Of a DNA stretch of 40,194 nt, positions 7,867-15,327 are shown piece after piece. The notes under the pieces were generated by a model. The model saw only the letters and a program-made list of their open reading frames with translations, searched no databases and was not told the origin of the DNA. The translations under genes were made by a program, and so were the position numbers. Each line of letters starts with the position of its first letter. Within the stretch, counting starts at the first letter, position 1. This DNA comes from Bacteroidales bacterium (GTDB lineage Bacteria; Bacteroidota; Bacteroidia; Bacteroidales; WCHB1-69): assembly GCA_017395245.1 (NCBI GenBank), contig JAFPVR010000127.1, forward strand, positions 1 through 40,194, written 5' to 3'.

Positions 7867-8418
7867 ATGAAAAACATCCTTTTCATCGTCGGTTCGCTGA
7901 GAAAAGACTCCTTCAACCGGCAGCTCGCCCAAGAGGCGGAAAAGAATCTGGCAGGCATTGCCGAAGTCTCCTATTTAGACTACACGGACGTGCCGTTTAT
8001 CAACCAGGACATCGAATATCCCGCGCCCGCAGCGGTGGCCAAACTGCGGGAAACGGTGGCCAATGCCGACGGCCTCTGGATCTTCACCCCCGAGTACAAC
8101 TTCAGCTATCCCGGACATCTGAAAAACGTGATTGACTGGCTATCCCGCCCCGTGGTGGCATACGATTTCGCCACACCGACGGTCATGAACGGCAAGAAGG
8201 TGGCGTTGAGCGGTGCCGGCGGACAGATGGCCACGGGCAAGTGCCGCGAGAAGCTCACCGAACTGCTCACCTTCATCAAAGCCGACGTGATGGCCGAGCC
8301 GCAGACGGGTGTCGTCCTCAACGCGGAAGCCTTGACAGAGGGCCGCATGATCCTCACCGACGAGCAGCGCGCCGCGCTGAAGACCCAGGCGGAGGCGTTC
8401 GTGAAATATTTAGGGTAA
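7867..8418 (+). CDS. NAD(P)H-dependent FMN reductase
   Basis: The 183-residue product is of family length. GSLRKDSFNRQLA at 9-21 is the FMN phosphate-binding loop, and TPEYNFSYPGHLKNVIDWLSRP from about 74 is the signature of the NADPH-dependent FMN reductase / ChrR-type quinone reductase family. The GAGGQMATGKCR segment is the second flavin loop. The enzyme transfers electrons from NAD(P)H through bound FMN to quinones, azo dyes, metals or free flavin; the true acceptor is unknown. It is cytoplasmic and lies 44 bases after the AraC-like gene on the same strand. It converges with the lipoprotein gene ending at 8451. Confidence 0.92.
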   Translation: MKNILFIVGSLRKDSFNRQLAQEAEKNLAGIAEVSYLDYTDVPFINQDIEYPAPAAVAKLRETVANADGLWIFTPEYNFSYPGHLKNVIDWLSRPVVAYDFATPTVMNGKKVALSGAGGQMATGKCREKLTELLTFIKADVMAEPQTGVVLNAEALTEGRMILTDEQRAALKTQAEAFVKYLG

Positions 8419-8426
8419 TGTACGTT

Positions 8427-8454
8427 GTAGAGACGCAAAATTTTGCGTCTCTAC
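8427..8454. repeat. 28-bp palindromic repeat, core CAAAATTTTG; supplies a stop codon
   Basis: A perfect palindrome identical to 3991-4018, between two convergent genes. On the minus strand its TAG (8453-8451) is the stop codon of the lipoprotein gene. The hairpin could act as a bidirectional transcript end. Confidence 0.9.
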
Positions 8455-9668
8455 TCCTTGTACATCTCTTTCTTCCACCAATCAAACGATTGATTCCATT
8501 CTTTCGACAACAGTTTGCGGTATTTGGCAAAAAGGGCAGGATGTTCTTTCTTCAAATCAATATAATCGTCAAAAAGCCCCTCTGATAATTCTCCGTCGGA
8601 AAACTCGCCCATGCGCATGTAGGCAAACATGATGCCCGCGCTGTCGGCGTGCGCATAGTCGCTCATCCGTGGCCAAAGATAGTTCAGTTGAGACTCAGCA
8701 GGTGAGTCAATGCTATACCACATCCACAATTCCTCTTCCGTTGATGGAATGACATCCAACACAACTTTGGCTGCAGGGTGGCAATCTTTGTGACCATATT
8801 CTTTCAGATACCGCTGCAACCGTCCAGAATAAGGGATGAGATAGTCCTCCTCATGCGTAAACCATTGTTCGTCAGCTTGATATAGAGCTCGTAGAGAATC
8901 ATAGTCCGACCAGCCATAAGTATATACTTGCCATCCGCGATCCGAGTACTCATCTACTGGGCTGAACTCGCCAACGCCAATGTCCAATCCTCGTGAATCG
9001 GGTATCCGGAAATCGCCCCAGTTGCATTTTTCCATGCGGGTGAGATCCTTCGAGGTCCATACACCCTCGTACTGACGGTTGTCGTAGCCGTCGGCACACT
9101 CAAGCATAACGGCATCGTAATAGAACCGTCCGTTAATCTTCGCGAATTCGACAGACATTTTGCCACTCAGGACCCCGCCGCCGGAAAACTCATCCTCGTC
9201 AAACTGGTAATGTCCGTACAGACTCCCGAATTCACCCGTTGACGGCTGGTGTTCCGCTTGGTACAAACGCATGGAGTCTAACGTGATCATTCCGGAGAAA
9301 AGCCGGATGGTGTCGCGGTAGCGGGTGCGTCCATACACGTCATAGACACCGTTGCCCTTGAAACGGACGCTGTCGTAATGGATGTAGAACCGCTGGAAGT
9401 CGCCGCCCCGATACCCAAACGGCTCGAACCAGCGCGGCTCAAAGGCCTTTTCGTTGAAAACATACTCCTCCGTTTGGGAATCGTAGTCGGGCTCAATCAG
9501 GATGGTGTCCGGCATAATCACCCGCGAGAGATCCGTGTCCCGAAGCTCCTCCATCGTGACAGCCGTCATCTTCCCCCCATCTTTGCAGGCGGTCAGGGTG
9601 AGCATTGCCGACAGCACCACCAACAGAATGCTGAAGATTCTCTTTGACATAGTGAGTCGTTTTTTCAT
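8451..9668 (-). CDS. lipoprotein of unknown function
   Basis: The product is 405 residues from the ATG at 9668, or 399 from a second ATG at 9650 just before the hydrophobic stretch; both keep the lipobox MLTLTAC. The mature part is acidic and rich in Tyr and Asp (EPDYDSQTEEYVF, HYDSVRFKGNGVYDVYGRTRYRD), with a helical C-terminus ending FDWWKKEMYKE. I recognise no family. The stop TAG is the TAG of the palindromic repeat at 8427-8454, so the native C-terminus may have been altered by repeat insertion. Confidence 0.75.
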   Translation of the reverse strand: MKKRLTMSKRIFSILLVVLSAMLTLTACKDGGKMTAVTMEELRDTDLSRVIMPDTILIEPDYDSQTEEYVFNEKAFEPRWFEPFGYRGGDFQRFYIHYDSVRFKGNGVYDVYGRTRYRDTIRLFSGMITLDSMRLYQAEHQPSTGEFGSLYGHYQFDEDEFSGGGVLSGKMSVEFAKINGRFYYDAVMLECADGYDNRQYEGVWTSKDLTRMEKCNWGDFRIPDSRGLDIGVGEFSPVDEYSDRGWQVYTYGWSDYDSLRALYQADEQWFTHEEDYLIPYSGRLQRYLKEYGHKDCHPAAKVVLDVIPSTEEELWMWYSIDSPAESQLNYLWPRMSDYAHADSAGIMFAYMRMGEFSDGELSEGLFDDYIDLKKEHPALFAKYRKLLSKEWNQSFDWWKKEMYKE

Positions 9669-9738
9669 TATTTAATATTATGATGCAAAAAAAACAAATG
9701 GTTGCAGTTTGTTCAAAAATATTTCATAAAATGCTGAA

Positions 9739-9765
9739 ATACGGACGTATGCAATACGTCCCTAC
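9739..9765. repeat. palindromic repeat variant (GGACG / CGTCC type)
   Basis: GGACG, the palindromic centre GTATGCAATAC and CGTCCCTAC resemble the GTAGAGACG family, with GGGACG/CGTCCC arms and a decayed left end. It lies between the lipoprotein and ferredoxin genes, upstream of the former. Confidence 0.65.
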
Positions 9766-9773
9766 AATGATTT

Positions 9774-9798
9774 ATTCATAATTCATAATTCATAATTC
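9774..9798. repeat. AATTCAT tandem repeat over a C-terminus
   Basis: About three and a half copies of a 9-base unit (CATAATTCATAATT) overlap the last codons of the ferredoxin gene. They encode its final residues IMNYEL and include its TGA stop (9778-9776). Confidence 0.7.
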
Positions 9799-10561
9799 TA
9801 CATTCTTCATTCGGGAAACGGTACTGCCCCTTCCCCTTCGTGGCCTTCCCGTACTGGATGGCATGTTTCGGGCAGTGGTGGTAGCAGGCGTCGCAGGTGG
9901 TGCAGTGGCCGTGCCATTTCGGGCGACCGTCCTCTAACGTGATGTTCTGCAACGGGCAGACTTTCACGCACTTGCCGCAGGAAATGCAGGCATCAGTGGT
10001 GAAGAATGGCTCGTCGGAGACCCACTTGTGGAAGCTCTTCCCGATGACGTTGGTCTTGAACCTCGGGAAGATGCCGCGCCGCATCTCTGAGGCACTTTTC
10101 CGTTCGGTAATGCTCTGGATGACAGCAGGAAGGTGCGCTTTGGCATTCTCGATTTTGCGGGCCGCCTTCTCGGGATTGTCGATGCTCATGCCCGCCATAT
10201 TGACATAGGTGTTCGGCATCTGGAAGCAGAAGTCGGCGTGCATCGGCAGACCGATTTCCTCCAACTGCTTCCGGAACACGCGGTCGGCATAACCGCCGTT
10301 GTCGCCGCAGGTCACCGCCATCCACACGTAGGAGGGCTGCCGGTCGAAGTGCAGCTTTTTCACGTAATCCAGCATCAACTGCGGCGGGCACCAGGAGTAA
10401 ATGGGGAAGACGAAACCGAGGCGTTCCCCGTCGCCCAGCTCATAGTCAAACTTGCCGTTGCGTTCCTCCTCCGGAACAAACAACAGTCTTTCATCCAATG
10501 CCTTAGCGATGCTTTCGGCGACAAACCGGCTGTTCCCGCAACCCGAAAAGTATAAAATCAT
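9776..10561 (-). CDS. EFR1-type flavodoxin/ferredoxin fusion
   Basis: From the ATG at 10561 the product is 261 residues. The N-terminus MILYFSGCGNSRFVAESIA is a flavodoxin-like FMN loop. About 190 residues in there are two [4Fe-4S] cluster motifs, CISCGKCVKVCP and CTTCDACYHHCP. This is the arrangement of the EFR1 family of flavodoxin-plus-ferredoxin proteins, which are soluble electron carriers with no settled partner. The start was chosen because the frame upstream of 10561 runs into an AATAGGCA repeat and the promoter at 10581-10588. The last six residues are encoded by an AATTCAT repeat and are probably not native. Confidence 0.85.
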   Translation of the reverse strand: MILYFSGCGNSRFVAESIAKALDERLLFVPEEERNGKFDYELGDGERLGFVFPIYSWCPPQLMLDYVKKLHFDRQPSYVWMAVTCGDNGGYADRVFRKQLEEIGLPMHADFCFQMPNTYVNMAGMSIDNPEKAARKIENAKAHLPAVIQSITERKSASEMRRGIFPRFKTNVIGKSFHKWVSDEPFFTTDACISCGKCVKVCPLQNITLEDGRPKWHGHCTTCDACYHHCPKHAIQYGKATKGKGQYRFPNEECRIMNYEL

Positions 10562-10580
10562 AGTGGTTCGTTTTTGGGGG

Positions 10581-10588
10581 CAAAAATA
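10581..10588 (-). promoter_or_regulatory. Bacteroidota -7 element TATTTTTG
   Basis: On the minus strand TATTTTTGC lies 19 bases before the ferredoxin ATG at 10561. It supports the shorter start. Confidence 0.55.
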
Positions 10589-10597
10589 TAATTTTTT

Positions 10598-10628
10598 AGG
10601 CAATAGGCAGAAGGCAACAGGCAATAGT
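10598..10628. repeat. GGCAATAGGCA short repeat
   Basis: Degenerate copies of GGCAATAGGCAGAAGGCAAC between two divergent genes. The same family is at 16843-16887. Confidence 0.6.
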
Positions 10629-10649
10629 GTTTGTATTCGAAAAAAGTAT

Positions 10650-10657
10650 TATCTTTG
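10650..10657 (+). promoter_or_regulatory. Bacteroidota -7 element TATCTTTG
   Basis: TATCTTTGC, 28 bases before the ATG at 10686, with a TTTG at 10630-10633 that may be the upstream element at short spacing. Confidence 0.55.
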
Positions 10658-10685
10658 CAGCCGAAAATATTTAATTGTATTACAA

Positions 10686-10922
10686 ATGGAAACTATTGTA
10701 AGAAAGAACACTTCGTTCCGTTTAAGGACAGACCTGTTGGAACGGCTGAAACAAAATGCCGCCAAGGTGAACAGAACACTCAACAACTATGTGGAGAGCG
10801 TTCTGCTTGACGTGGTTTATGATGAACCAAACGATGTGACTAAAGCGGCTATCGCTGAAGCCATGTCAGGTCGTAACCAAAATAAAGTTTATGATAGTGT
10901 GGACGATTTGTTTGATGAATAA
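10686..10922 (+). CDS. ribbon-helix-helix antitoxin-like protein (orphan)
   Basis: The 78-residue product begins METIVRKNTSFRLRTDLLERLKQNAAKVNRTLNNYVESVL. This is a beta strand plus two helices of the ribbon-helix-helix DNA-binding fold, as in RelB/DinJ- and CopG-like antitoxins. The acidic tail YDSVDDLFDE is what would wrap a toxin. A Bacteroidota antitoxin of this kind is normally followed at once by a RelE/YafQ-type toxin gene. The 172 bases after this stop hold no such frame, only a palindromic repeat. It is therefore a solitary antitoxin or free-standing repressor. The frame extends upstream to 10452, but this ATG follows the promoter and starts the domain. Confidence 0.75.
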   Translation: METIVRKNTSFRLRTDLLERLKQNAAKVNRTLNNYVESVLLDVVYDEPNDVTKAAIAEAMSGRNQNKVYDSVDDLFDE

Positions 10923-10975
10923 TATCAATAACTCGTCAGACTGAGAAGTCACACGGAGTTATTTAGGGAATAATT

Positions 10976-11029
10976 TCCCGCAGACTTGCGCAGAAAAAAG
11001 ATCTGCGTTAATCTGCGCGTTTTGCGGGA
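10976..11029. repeat. inverted repeat TCCCGCA ... TGCGGGA of the TCTGCG family
   Basis: Arms TCCCGCA and TGCGGGA flank repeated (A)TCTGCG units. A partial relative is at 12316-12345 (three ATTCTGCG-like units ending TTCTGCGGGA). Nothing else is seen in the 10923-11050 gap. Confidence 0.65.
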
Positions 11030-11050
11030 GAGTTATTTTTAAAATAATCG

Positions 11051-11058
11051 TACTTTTG
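11051..11058 (+). promoter_or_regulatory. Bacteroidota -7 element TACTTTTG
   Basis: TACTTTTGC, 36 bases before the ATG at 11095. Confidence 0.55.
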
Positions 11059-11094
11059 CGACAACATTTTTTGTTCGTAAAAGATTGAAAAACA

Positions 11095-12291
11095 ATGGCA
11101 ATCAAGCATAATCATAGTGTTGCTCTCCTGTCGTTTACGGCAATGATACTCCTGTCGTTTGCTGTCAAGACCGCAAATGCTAACGACGGCACCTATTATA
11201 CGAAAGGGAATCAATTGGTACCGCTGATGGAGACCGACATCAGTGTGCAAAAGGAAGTGCTTACTATCAGTCTGATGGACAACGGTTATGCCCGAGTGGA
11301 TGTCTATTACGAGTTTTGGAATCCGAGAAATGAAACGAAGCGACTTTTGATGGGTTTTGAGGCGGACCCTTCCTACAATGATGACTACAAATTTCACCCT
11401 GACGGAGTGCATCCAAACATCCACAACTTCACCGTTGAAATGAACGGCCGTACTATTAGTTACCAGAATGCCCCTTGTCTGGCTGGTGTGGTGCCCATCA
11501 ATCCTATTGACACCAACAAGCACCACTATATTTTCGACAACAACGAACTTTACGAGATAGGCAGCGGACCTGAGTATGAGGATTATTCTGGTGTTGACAA
11601 GGGCCTCTCATTCGCATATGTCTATTACTTCTACGCCGACTTTCAACCAGGGCTTAACCGCATTCACCACACCTATACCTATCGAATGTCTGTTGTGGTG
11701 GGAATCCCATACGTGCTGGATTACAAACTTACTCCTGCTACACGTTGGGCGAACAAGCAGATTGACGATTTTACGCTCGTCATCCGTGTTGATAGTACGG
11801 CTAAACATTTCTTTCTTTCCGAAGAACCCTTTCCTGGGGCAGAATTCACTGTGTTGGAGGGTGCCGGAAAAGTACGCCATAGCAAAGACTACCATACGCC
11901 TGTTTTCGAATGTTCGCTTCGCAATGGAGCTATTGCTCTCCATCTGAACAATTTCAAACCCCAGTCAGAGTTGAACATGAGGGCCGTCGGTGTATATGAC
12001 TGCCATGACTATGAAAACAATGTCTTTCATTTCGGAACCACCTACGACCGTACTCTTGATATCAGTCTGTGGTACGATGATTCGGTAGACAAAATCGAAC
12101 CTTCCGACAAGGCTTTCCGTCAGCATGTGGCACGCAACCTGCCATTCGCCCATCGCGGGCACGTGTTTCGGGATGCGGAATTGCGCCGCTTCTTCGAATC
12201 TCAATGGTGGTATATGCCCGACCCTAACTACAAAGACGACACTTCGGACTTCACTGAAGTGGATTGGACGTTCGTCAATGTGAAGTTGTAA
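11095..12291 (+). CDS. secreted YARHG-domain protein
   Basis: The 398-residue product has an N-terminal signal (VALLSFTAMILLSFAVKTANAN), with cleavage likely after ANA. The body is beta rich. The C-terminus (about 345-398) reads RNLPFAHRGHVFRDAELRRF followed by FFESQWWYMPDPNYKDDTSDF. This matches the YARHG extracellular domain, whose name comes from its Y-A-R-H-G core, here F-A-H-R-G. Such domains occur in secreted proteins of Bacteroidota and Firmicutes and their function is unknown. It has its own promoter and stands alone. Confidence 0.8.
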   Translation: MAIKHNHSVALLSFTAMILLSFAVKTANANDGTYYTKGNQLVPLMETDISVQKEVLTISLMDNGYARVDVYYEFWNPRNETKRLLMGFEADPSYNDDYKFHPDGVHPNIHNFTVEMNGRTISYQNAPCLAGVVPINPIDTNKHHYIFDNNELYEIGSGPEYEDYSGVDKGLSFAYVYYFYADFQPGLNRIHHTYTYRMSVVVGIPYVLDYKLTPATRWANKQIDDFTLVIRVDSTAKHFFLSEEPFPGAEFTVLEGAGKVRHSKDYHTPVFECSLRNGAIALHLNNFKPQSELNMRAVGVYDCHDYENNVFHFGTTYDRTLDISLWYDDSVDKIEPSDKAFRQHVARNLPFAHRGHVFRDAELRRFFESQWWYMPDPNYKDDTSDFTEVDWTFVNVKL

Positions 12292-12315
12292 TAGTAAAAA
12301 AATAGCACATAAATA

Positions 12316-12345
12316 TTCTGCGTCATTCTGCGAGTTCTGCGGGAT
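12316..12345. repeat. TCTGCG repeat, partial
   Basis: ATTCTGCGTCATTCTGCG continues to TTCTGCGGGA. It is the same family as the right half of 10976-11029 and lies after the YARHG gene. Confidence 0.6.
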
Positions 12346-12435
12346 GATCTCACACAAAAGGGTGACACCTCTTTCTGTTCATAAATCTGTTAATAAAAAT
12401 ATCCATCCGTATATTTATCATAATATACATTTGTG

Positions 12436-12443
12436 TATTTTTG
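12436..12443 (+). promoter_or_regulatory. Bacteroidota -7 element TATTTTTG
   Basis: TATTTTTGC, 25 bases before the hicA ATG. It probably drives hicA and hicB together. Confidence 0.6.
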
Positions 12444-12468
12444 CAATGTCGGATCAAGTAAAAGAACT

Positions 12469-12660
12469 ATGAAGATTACTGAACTAAAAAAGAAATTAAA
12501 ACTGGCTGGATGTTACTACGTTAGCGATGGAAAAAACCACGAATGGTGGTGGAGTCCGATAACGGAGCAGAAGTTCCAAATTCCACGCCACATGACAGCA
12601 GATGTGGGTGACAAATTGATGAAATATGTAAAAGAACAATCGGGAGTTAAATTCAAGTAA
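12469..12660 (+). CDS. hicA: HicA-family mRNA interferase toxin
   Basis: The 63-residue product MKITELKKKLKLAGCYYVSDGKNHEWWWSPIT and so on has the small dsRBD-like fold of HicA. The N-terminal helix is followed by G-x-x-x-x-x-x-G-K-N-H, in which the conserved histidine (about residue 24) is the catalytic residue of this RNase family. The basic C-terminus ends VKEQSGVKFK. HicA cleaves mRNA and is held inactive by HicB. The start at 12469 was chosen because it opens the conserved domain and follows the promoter. hicB begins 22 bases after the stop. Confidence 0.9.
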   Translation: MKITELKKKLKLAGCYYVSDGKNHEWWWSPITEQKFQIPRHMTADVGDKLMKYVKEQSGVKFK

Positions 12661-12682
12661 TCCGCAGAAAACCAACAAAAAA

Positions 12683-13072
12683 ATGGAAAATATCACCGTT
12701 ATTATAGAGAGAAACAACGATGGAACTTTCACCGCCGTTCCGCAACACAAGCATAAAATCGGATTCATAGGGATGGGGAAAACAGTGGAGGAAACGATGA
12801 CGGATCTTCAGAATTCATACAATGAAGCCAAGGAGATGCTCCCTTCATTACCAGAAATGATCTTTGAGTACAAGTTTGACACCGCCAGCTTTTTACAGTA
12901 CATCAACGGGAAACTAAACCTTGCTGACTTGCAGACCATCACTGGCATTAACCGTCACCAGCTCAGTCACTACGCCACTGGCAAAAGCCGTCCATCCGGC
13001 AAAACTGTACGGAAAATACAAGAGGGGATTATCCGATTCTCCGAAGAATTGCACCGTGTTTGTTTGGTCTGA
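12683..13072 (+). CDS. hicB: HicB-family antitoxin with C-terminal helix-turn-helix
   Basis: The 129-residue product has an N-terminal partial RNase H-like domain (ITVIIERNNDGTFTAVPQ, then GMGKTVEETMTDLQNSYNEA), which binds HicA. The C-terminal XRE-type helix-turn-helix (LADLQTITGINRHQLSHYATGKSRPSGKTVRKI) would bind the operon promoter. It forms a type II toxin-antitoxin operon with hicA, autoregulated in characterised systems. The order toxin then antitoxin is the normal HicAB layout. Confidence 0.92.
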   Translation: MENITVIIERNNDGTFTAVPQHKHKIGFIGMGKTVEETMTDLQNSYNEAKEMLPSLPEMIFEYKFDTASFLQYINGKLNLADLQTITGINRHQLSHYATGKSRPSGKTVRKIQEGIIRFSEELHRVCLV

Positions 13073-13117
13073 CGGTTCGTTACAGATAACCACAAACAAA
13101 CGAAGATCCCGCCTCAT

Positions 13118-13145
13118 GTAGAGACGCGCCATGGCACGTCTCTAC
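13118..13145. repeat. 28-bp palindromic repeat, core CGCCATGGCA
   Basis: Arms GTAGAGACG and CGTCTCTAC are exact; the core has one C/A mismatch at its ends. It lies between convergent hicB and the M28 peptidase gene, 11 bases beyond the peptidase stop. Confidence 0.88.
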
Positions 13146-13156
13146 GATACCGTCAA

Positions 13157-14422
13157 TCAATACTTTTCGACAAAATCCCTCACCAATTTGAACAGCGGCT
13201 CGTACGTGTCGAACACCGCATGTGCCCAGTCGTCGTTGACGGTGTGGTAGTACTGGAACGCGTCGCCGCTCTCGTTTTCGAAGAGGATGCTCGGCACGCC
13301 TTTTTCGGTGAAGGGATAGTGGTCGCTGTTGCCAGCCAACTCGCCGCGGTTCAGCCCTTTAAAGTAGTGCTGCTGTTCGTTGATTTTGTCGAACATTGCG
13401 AAACCACGGTCGGAGTTGGTTTCAACGTATTGCACCGGGTTGTTGTCGCCAATCATGTCGATATTGAAGAGGAACTTGATCTGCGACAACGGCACGACGG
13501 GGTGATCCACATACCACTCCGAACCACGGAGGTTAGCATCCTCGCCGGAGAAGGCGATGAAGTACATGTCGTACTCGGGACGGTTTTTCGCGTAGTAGGC
13601 GGCCAGCGTGACTATGGCGGCAGTGCCGGAGGCGTTGTCGTTGGCTCCCGCATAGAACACCTTCTTGCCAAGGTTGCCGAGGTGGTCGTAATGCGCCGTG
13701 AAGACGAAGCAGCTGTCGTGCCGCCTGCCCTCCACCTTGGCGATGACGTTGAAGAGCTCGTAATCCTTCAGAAACTTGTTCTCGATATCGACCGTGATGG
13801 TTTTGGCGTCCTTCGGGAAGTCGGAGGTGGCCCAGATGACGGGCTTGCCCATCACTTTCTCTCCGTATGCCTTGTAGAACTTCAGCAGCGGTTCCCACGT
13901 CTGGATCATGCCGGCGTTGGTGCAACCCTCTTTGCCCCAAATTTTCTGGAAATCTTGGTAATGACGATAGGAAAACCAGAAGTCGCAGACCACGAAGCAG
14001 TCCTTGTACTCGGGCTTTGCGAGGTCGGCGAACATCTTCTCGGCGTTGTAATTGTTCGTGTCAACATAGTAGAGTTTGTAGGTGCCGCGCACGCCCGGCG
14101 AGTACTCGCGCATGGAGAAATCGACGCCCGGGGTCAGTTTGCGACCATCCACAGACATTTCCATTTTGCTTGGAAACGTGTTGATATTGATGGTGAACGG
14201 CTGGCAGATAACCTCGTCGACGCCCGCCTTCTTGTATTCTTTCAGCAGGTATTTCCCCGCCTTGTTGGCCCCGCCGTAGGCATAGCCGCGACCCTGGTAC
14301 TTCGCAGAACTCAGCTCCTTCACAATCTGTTTGTAATGCGCAAGATCCTGCGCCTGTAGAGACGTAATGCATTGCGTCTCTACGAATATAAACGCTAATG
14401 CTACTAAAATCAGTTTTCTCAT
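13157..14422 (-). CDS. M28-family zinc peptidase with repeat-altered signal peptide
   Basis: The product is 421 residues from the ATG at 14422. The M28 metal site is present: TAHYDHLGN (His and Asp), AGANDNASGTAA (bridging Asp), FSGEDANLRGSEW (catalytic Glu, with Asp at the usual second-Glu ligand), FNIDMIGDN (Asp) and GNSDHYPF (His). These are co-catalytic zinc aminopeptidases. The N-terminus MRKLILVALAFIF is a signal-peptide core, but the next residues VETQCITSLQ are encoded by a palindromic repeat (14356-14383) before AQDLAHYK resumes. Export probably depends on cleavage near LQA-QD. The substrate is unknown. Confidence 0.9.
   Translation of the reverse strand: MRKLILVALAFIFVETQCITSLQAQDLAHYKQIVKELSSAKYQGRGYAYGGANKAGKYLLKEYKKAGVDEVICQPFTININTFPSKMEMSVDGRKLTPGVDFSMREYSPGVRGTYKLYYVDTNNYNAEKMFADLAKPEYKDCFVVCDFWFSYRHYQDFQKIWGKEGCTNAGMIQTWEPLLKFYKAYGEKVMGKPVIWATSDFPKDAKTITVDIENKFLKDYELFNVIAKVEGRRHDSCFVFTAHYDHLGNLGKKVFYAGANDNASGTAAIVTLAAYYAKNRPEYDMYFIAFSGEDANLRGSEWYVDHPVVPLSQIKFLFNIDMIGDNNPVQYVETNSDRGFAMFDKINEQQHYFKGLNRGELAGNSDHYPFTEKGVPSILFENESGDAFQYYHTVNDDWAHAVFDTYEPLFKLVRDFVEKY
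14356..14383. repeat. 28-bp palindromic repeat inside a coding sequence, core TAATGCATTG
   Basis: Arms GTAGAGACG and CGTCTCTAC are exact. It lies in frame within the signal-peptide codons of the M28 peptidase, where it encodes about VETQCITSL. It is the only copy inside a gene. Confidence 0.92.
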
Positions 14423-14446
14423 TGCTTTGGGTATTAAATTCGGGTG

Positions 14447-14454
14447 CAAAAATA
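14447..14454 (-). promoter_or_regulatory. Bacteroidota -7 element TATTTTTG
   Basis: On the minus strand TATTTTTGC lies 24 bases before the M28 ATG at 14422. Confidence 0.55.
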
Positions 14455-14494
14455 CAAATGTCCATGAAACGTGATTTTCATTTAAAGGAATTTT

Positions 14495-14588
14495 ATCTCC
14501 ACGTATCGCTCGTATCTACGCGTATTTATGTGAAGAAATTGACAAAAGTTGTTTGAAATACGTGAAGATTTGCGTGATACGTGGAGAT
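14495..14588. repeat. 94-bp imperfect inverted repeat (ATCTCCACGTATC arms)
   Basis: Terminal arms ATCTCCACGTATC (14495-14507) and GATACGTGGAGAT (14576-14588) match exactly. The interior also has degenerate CGTATC and GATACG/GTGAAGAT units, so it can fold as one long hairpin. It lies between the divergent M28 and acyltransferase genes. Confidence 0.75.
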
Positions 14589-14630
14589 TATTATTTTCCG
14601 CGAAATGAAAACGCATCCCCGCATTTTGCG

Positions 14631-14638
14631 TACTTTTG
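14631..14638 (+). promoter_or_regulatory. Bacteroidota -7 element TACTTTTG
   Basis: TACTTTTGCCGCC, 20 bases before the ATG of the acyltransferase pseudogene at 14659. Confidence 0.5.
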
Positions 14639-14658
14639 CCGCCTGAAAAAGGTGCCTT

Positions 14659-15317
14659 ATGAGAAAACATTGGATTGACAATCTGCGTTGGGTCACCGTG
14701 CTGTTAGTGCTGTTGTACCATGTCATCTACTTTTACAACAACAAGGGTGTCTTCGGCGGCGTGGGCGGTTTCGGCGACGGCCCGCAATACCAGGATGTGC
14801 TGATGTACATCCTCTATCCTTGGTTTATGCCGCTGCTGTTCATTCTGGCAGGCATCAGCGCAAAGTACGCGTTAGACAGGCATTCCGGCAAGGAGTGGTT
14901 CAAGTCCCGCACCCTGAAACTGCTGGTGCCCAGTACGATAGGTCTGTTTGTATTCCAATGGATGACGGGCTATTTCAACACCCTTGTAGCCCGACAAGAT
15001 GTGCTGGCTTCCCTAAAGCAGCCTGCTCTGTATTTCCTTTGGGTGATCAGTGGCACAGGACCATTGTGGTTCATCCAGGATTTGTGGTTGTTCTCGCTGA
15101 TTCTGCTGCTGGTTCGGAAATTGGATGCAAAAGGCAAGTTCTCGGCCTGGTGATTGTCAGTCTCGGCTATATGATGAAAGTCTATACTCCGTTACCGCCA
15201 ATGGCCATGTACCTTATTCTGACGGTAGCGGTTTTCACCCTGTCGCCACTGATTTACGAAACCGTCAGGCGGATACCGTTTGTGCGGTGGTGCGTGCTGG
15301 GAGATTCGAAAAAATGA
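14659..15317 (+). pseudogene. acyltransferase 3 family protein, internal deletion and frameshift
   Basis: The first 164 residues match the start of membrane acyltransferase family 3: HWIDNLRWVTVLLVLLYHVIYF with the conserved histidine, then LAGISAKYAL and a run of hydrophobic segments to LWFIQDLWLFSLILLLVRKL. The frame then stops after GKFSAW (15153). In another frame the C-terminal end of the same family follows: GLVIVSLGYMMKVYTPLPPM to YETVRRIPFVRWCVLG, ending at 15317. About 140-150 central residues are missing compared with usual lengths near 370. This points to an internal deletion near 15130-15150 that left the ends out of frame. Loss of function is likely. Confidence 0.8.
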
Positions 15318-15327
15318 GGGAACCAGG

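Noticed and set aside
12469-13072. hicAB as part of a larger defence island
   Set aside because: Neighbours are a YARHG protein and a peptidase, with no other defence genes; a lone toxin-antitoxin pair is the simplest reading.
13220-14359. 379-residue plus-strand frame opposite the M28 peptidase
   Set aside because: The peptidase has all its metal ligands on the minus strand; the opposite frame is Val/His/Glu-rich and typical of antisense shadows.
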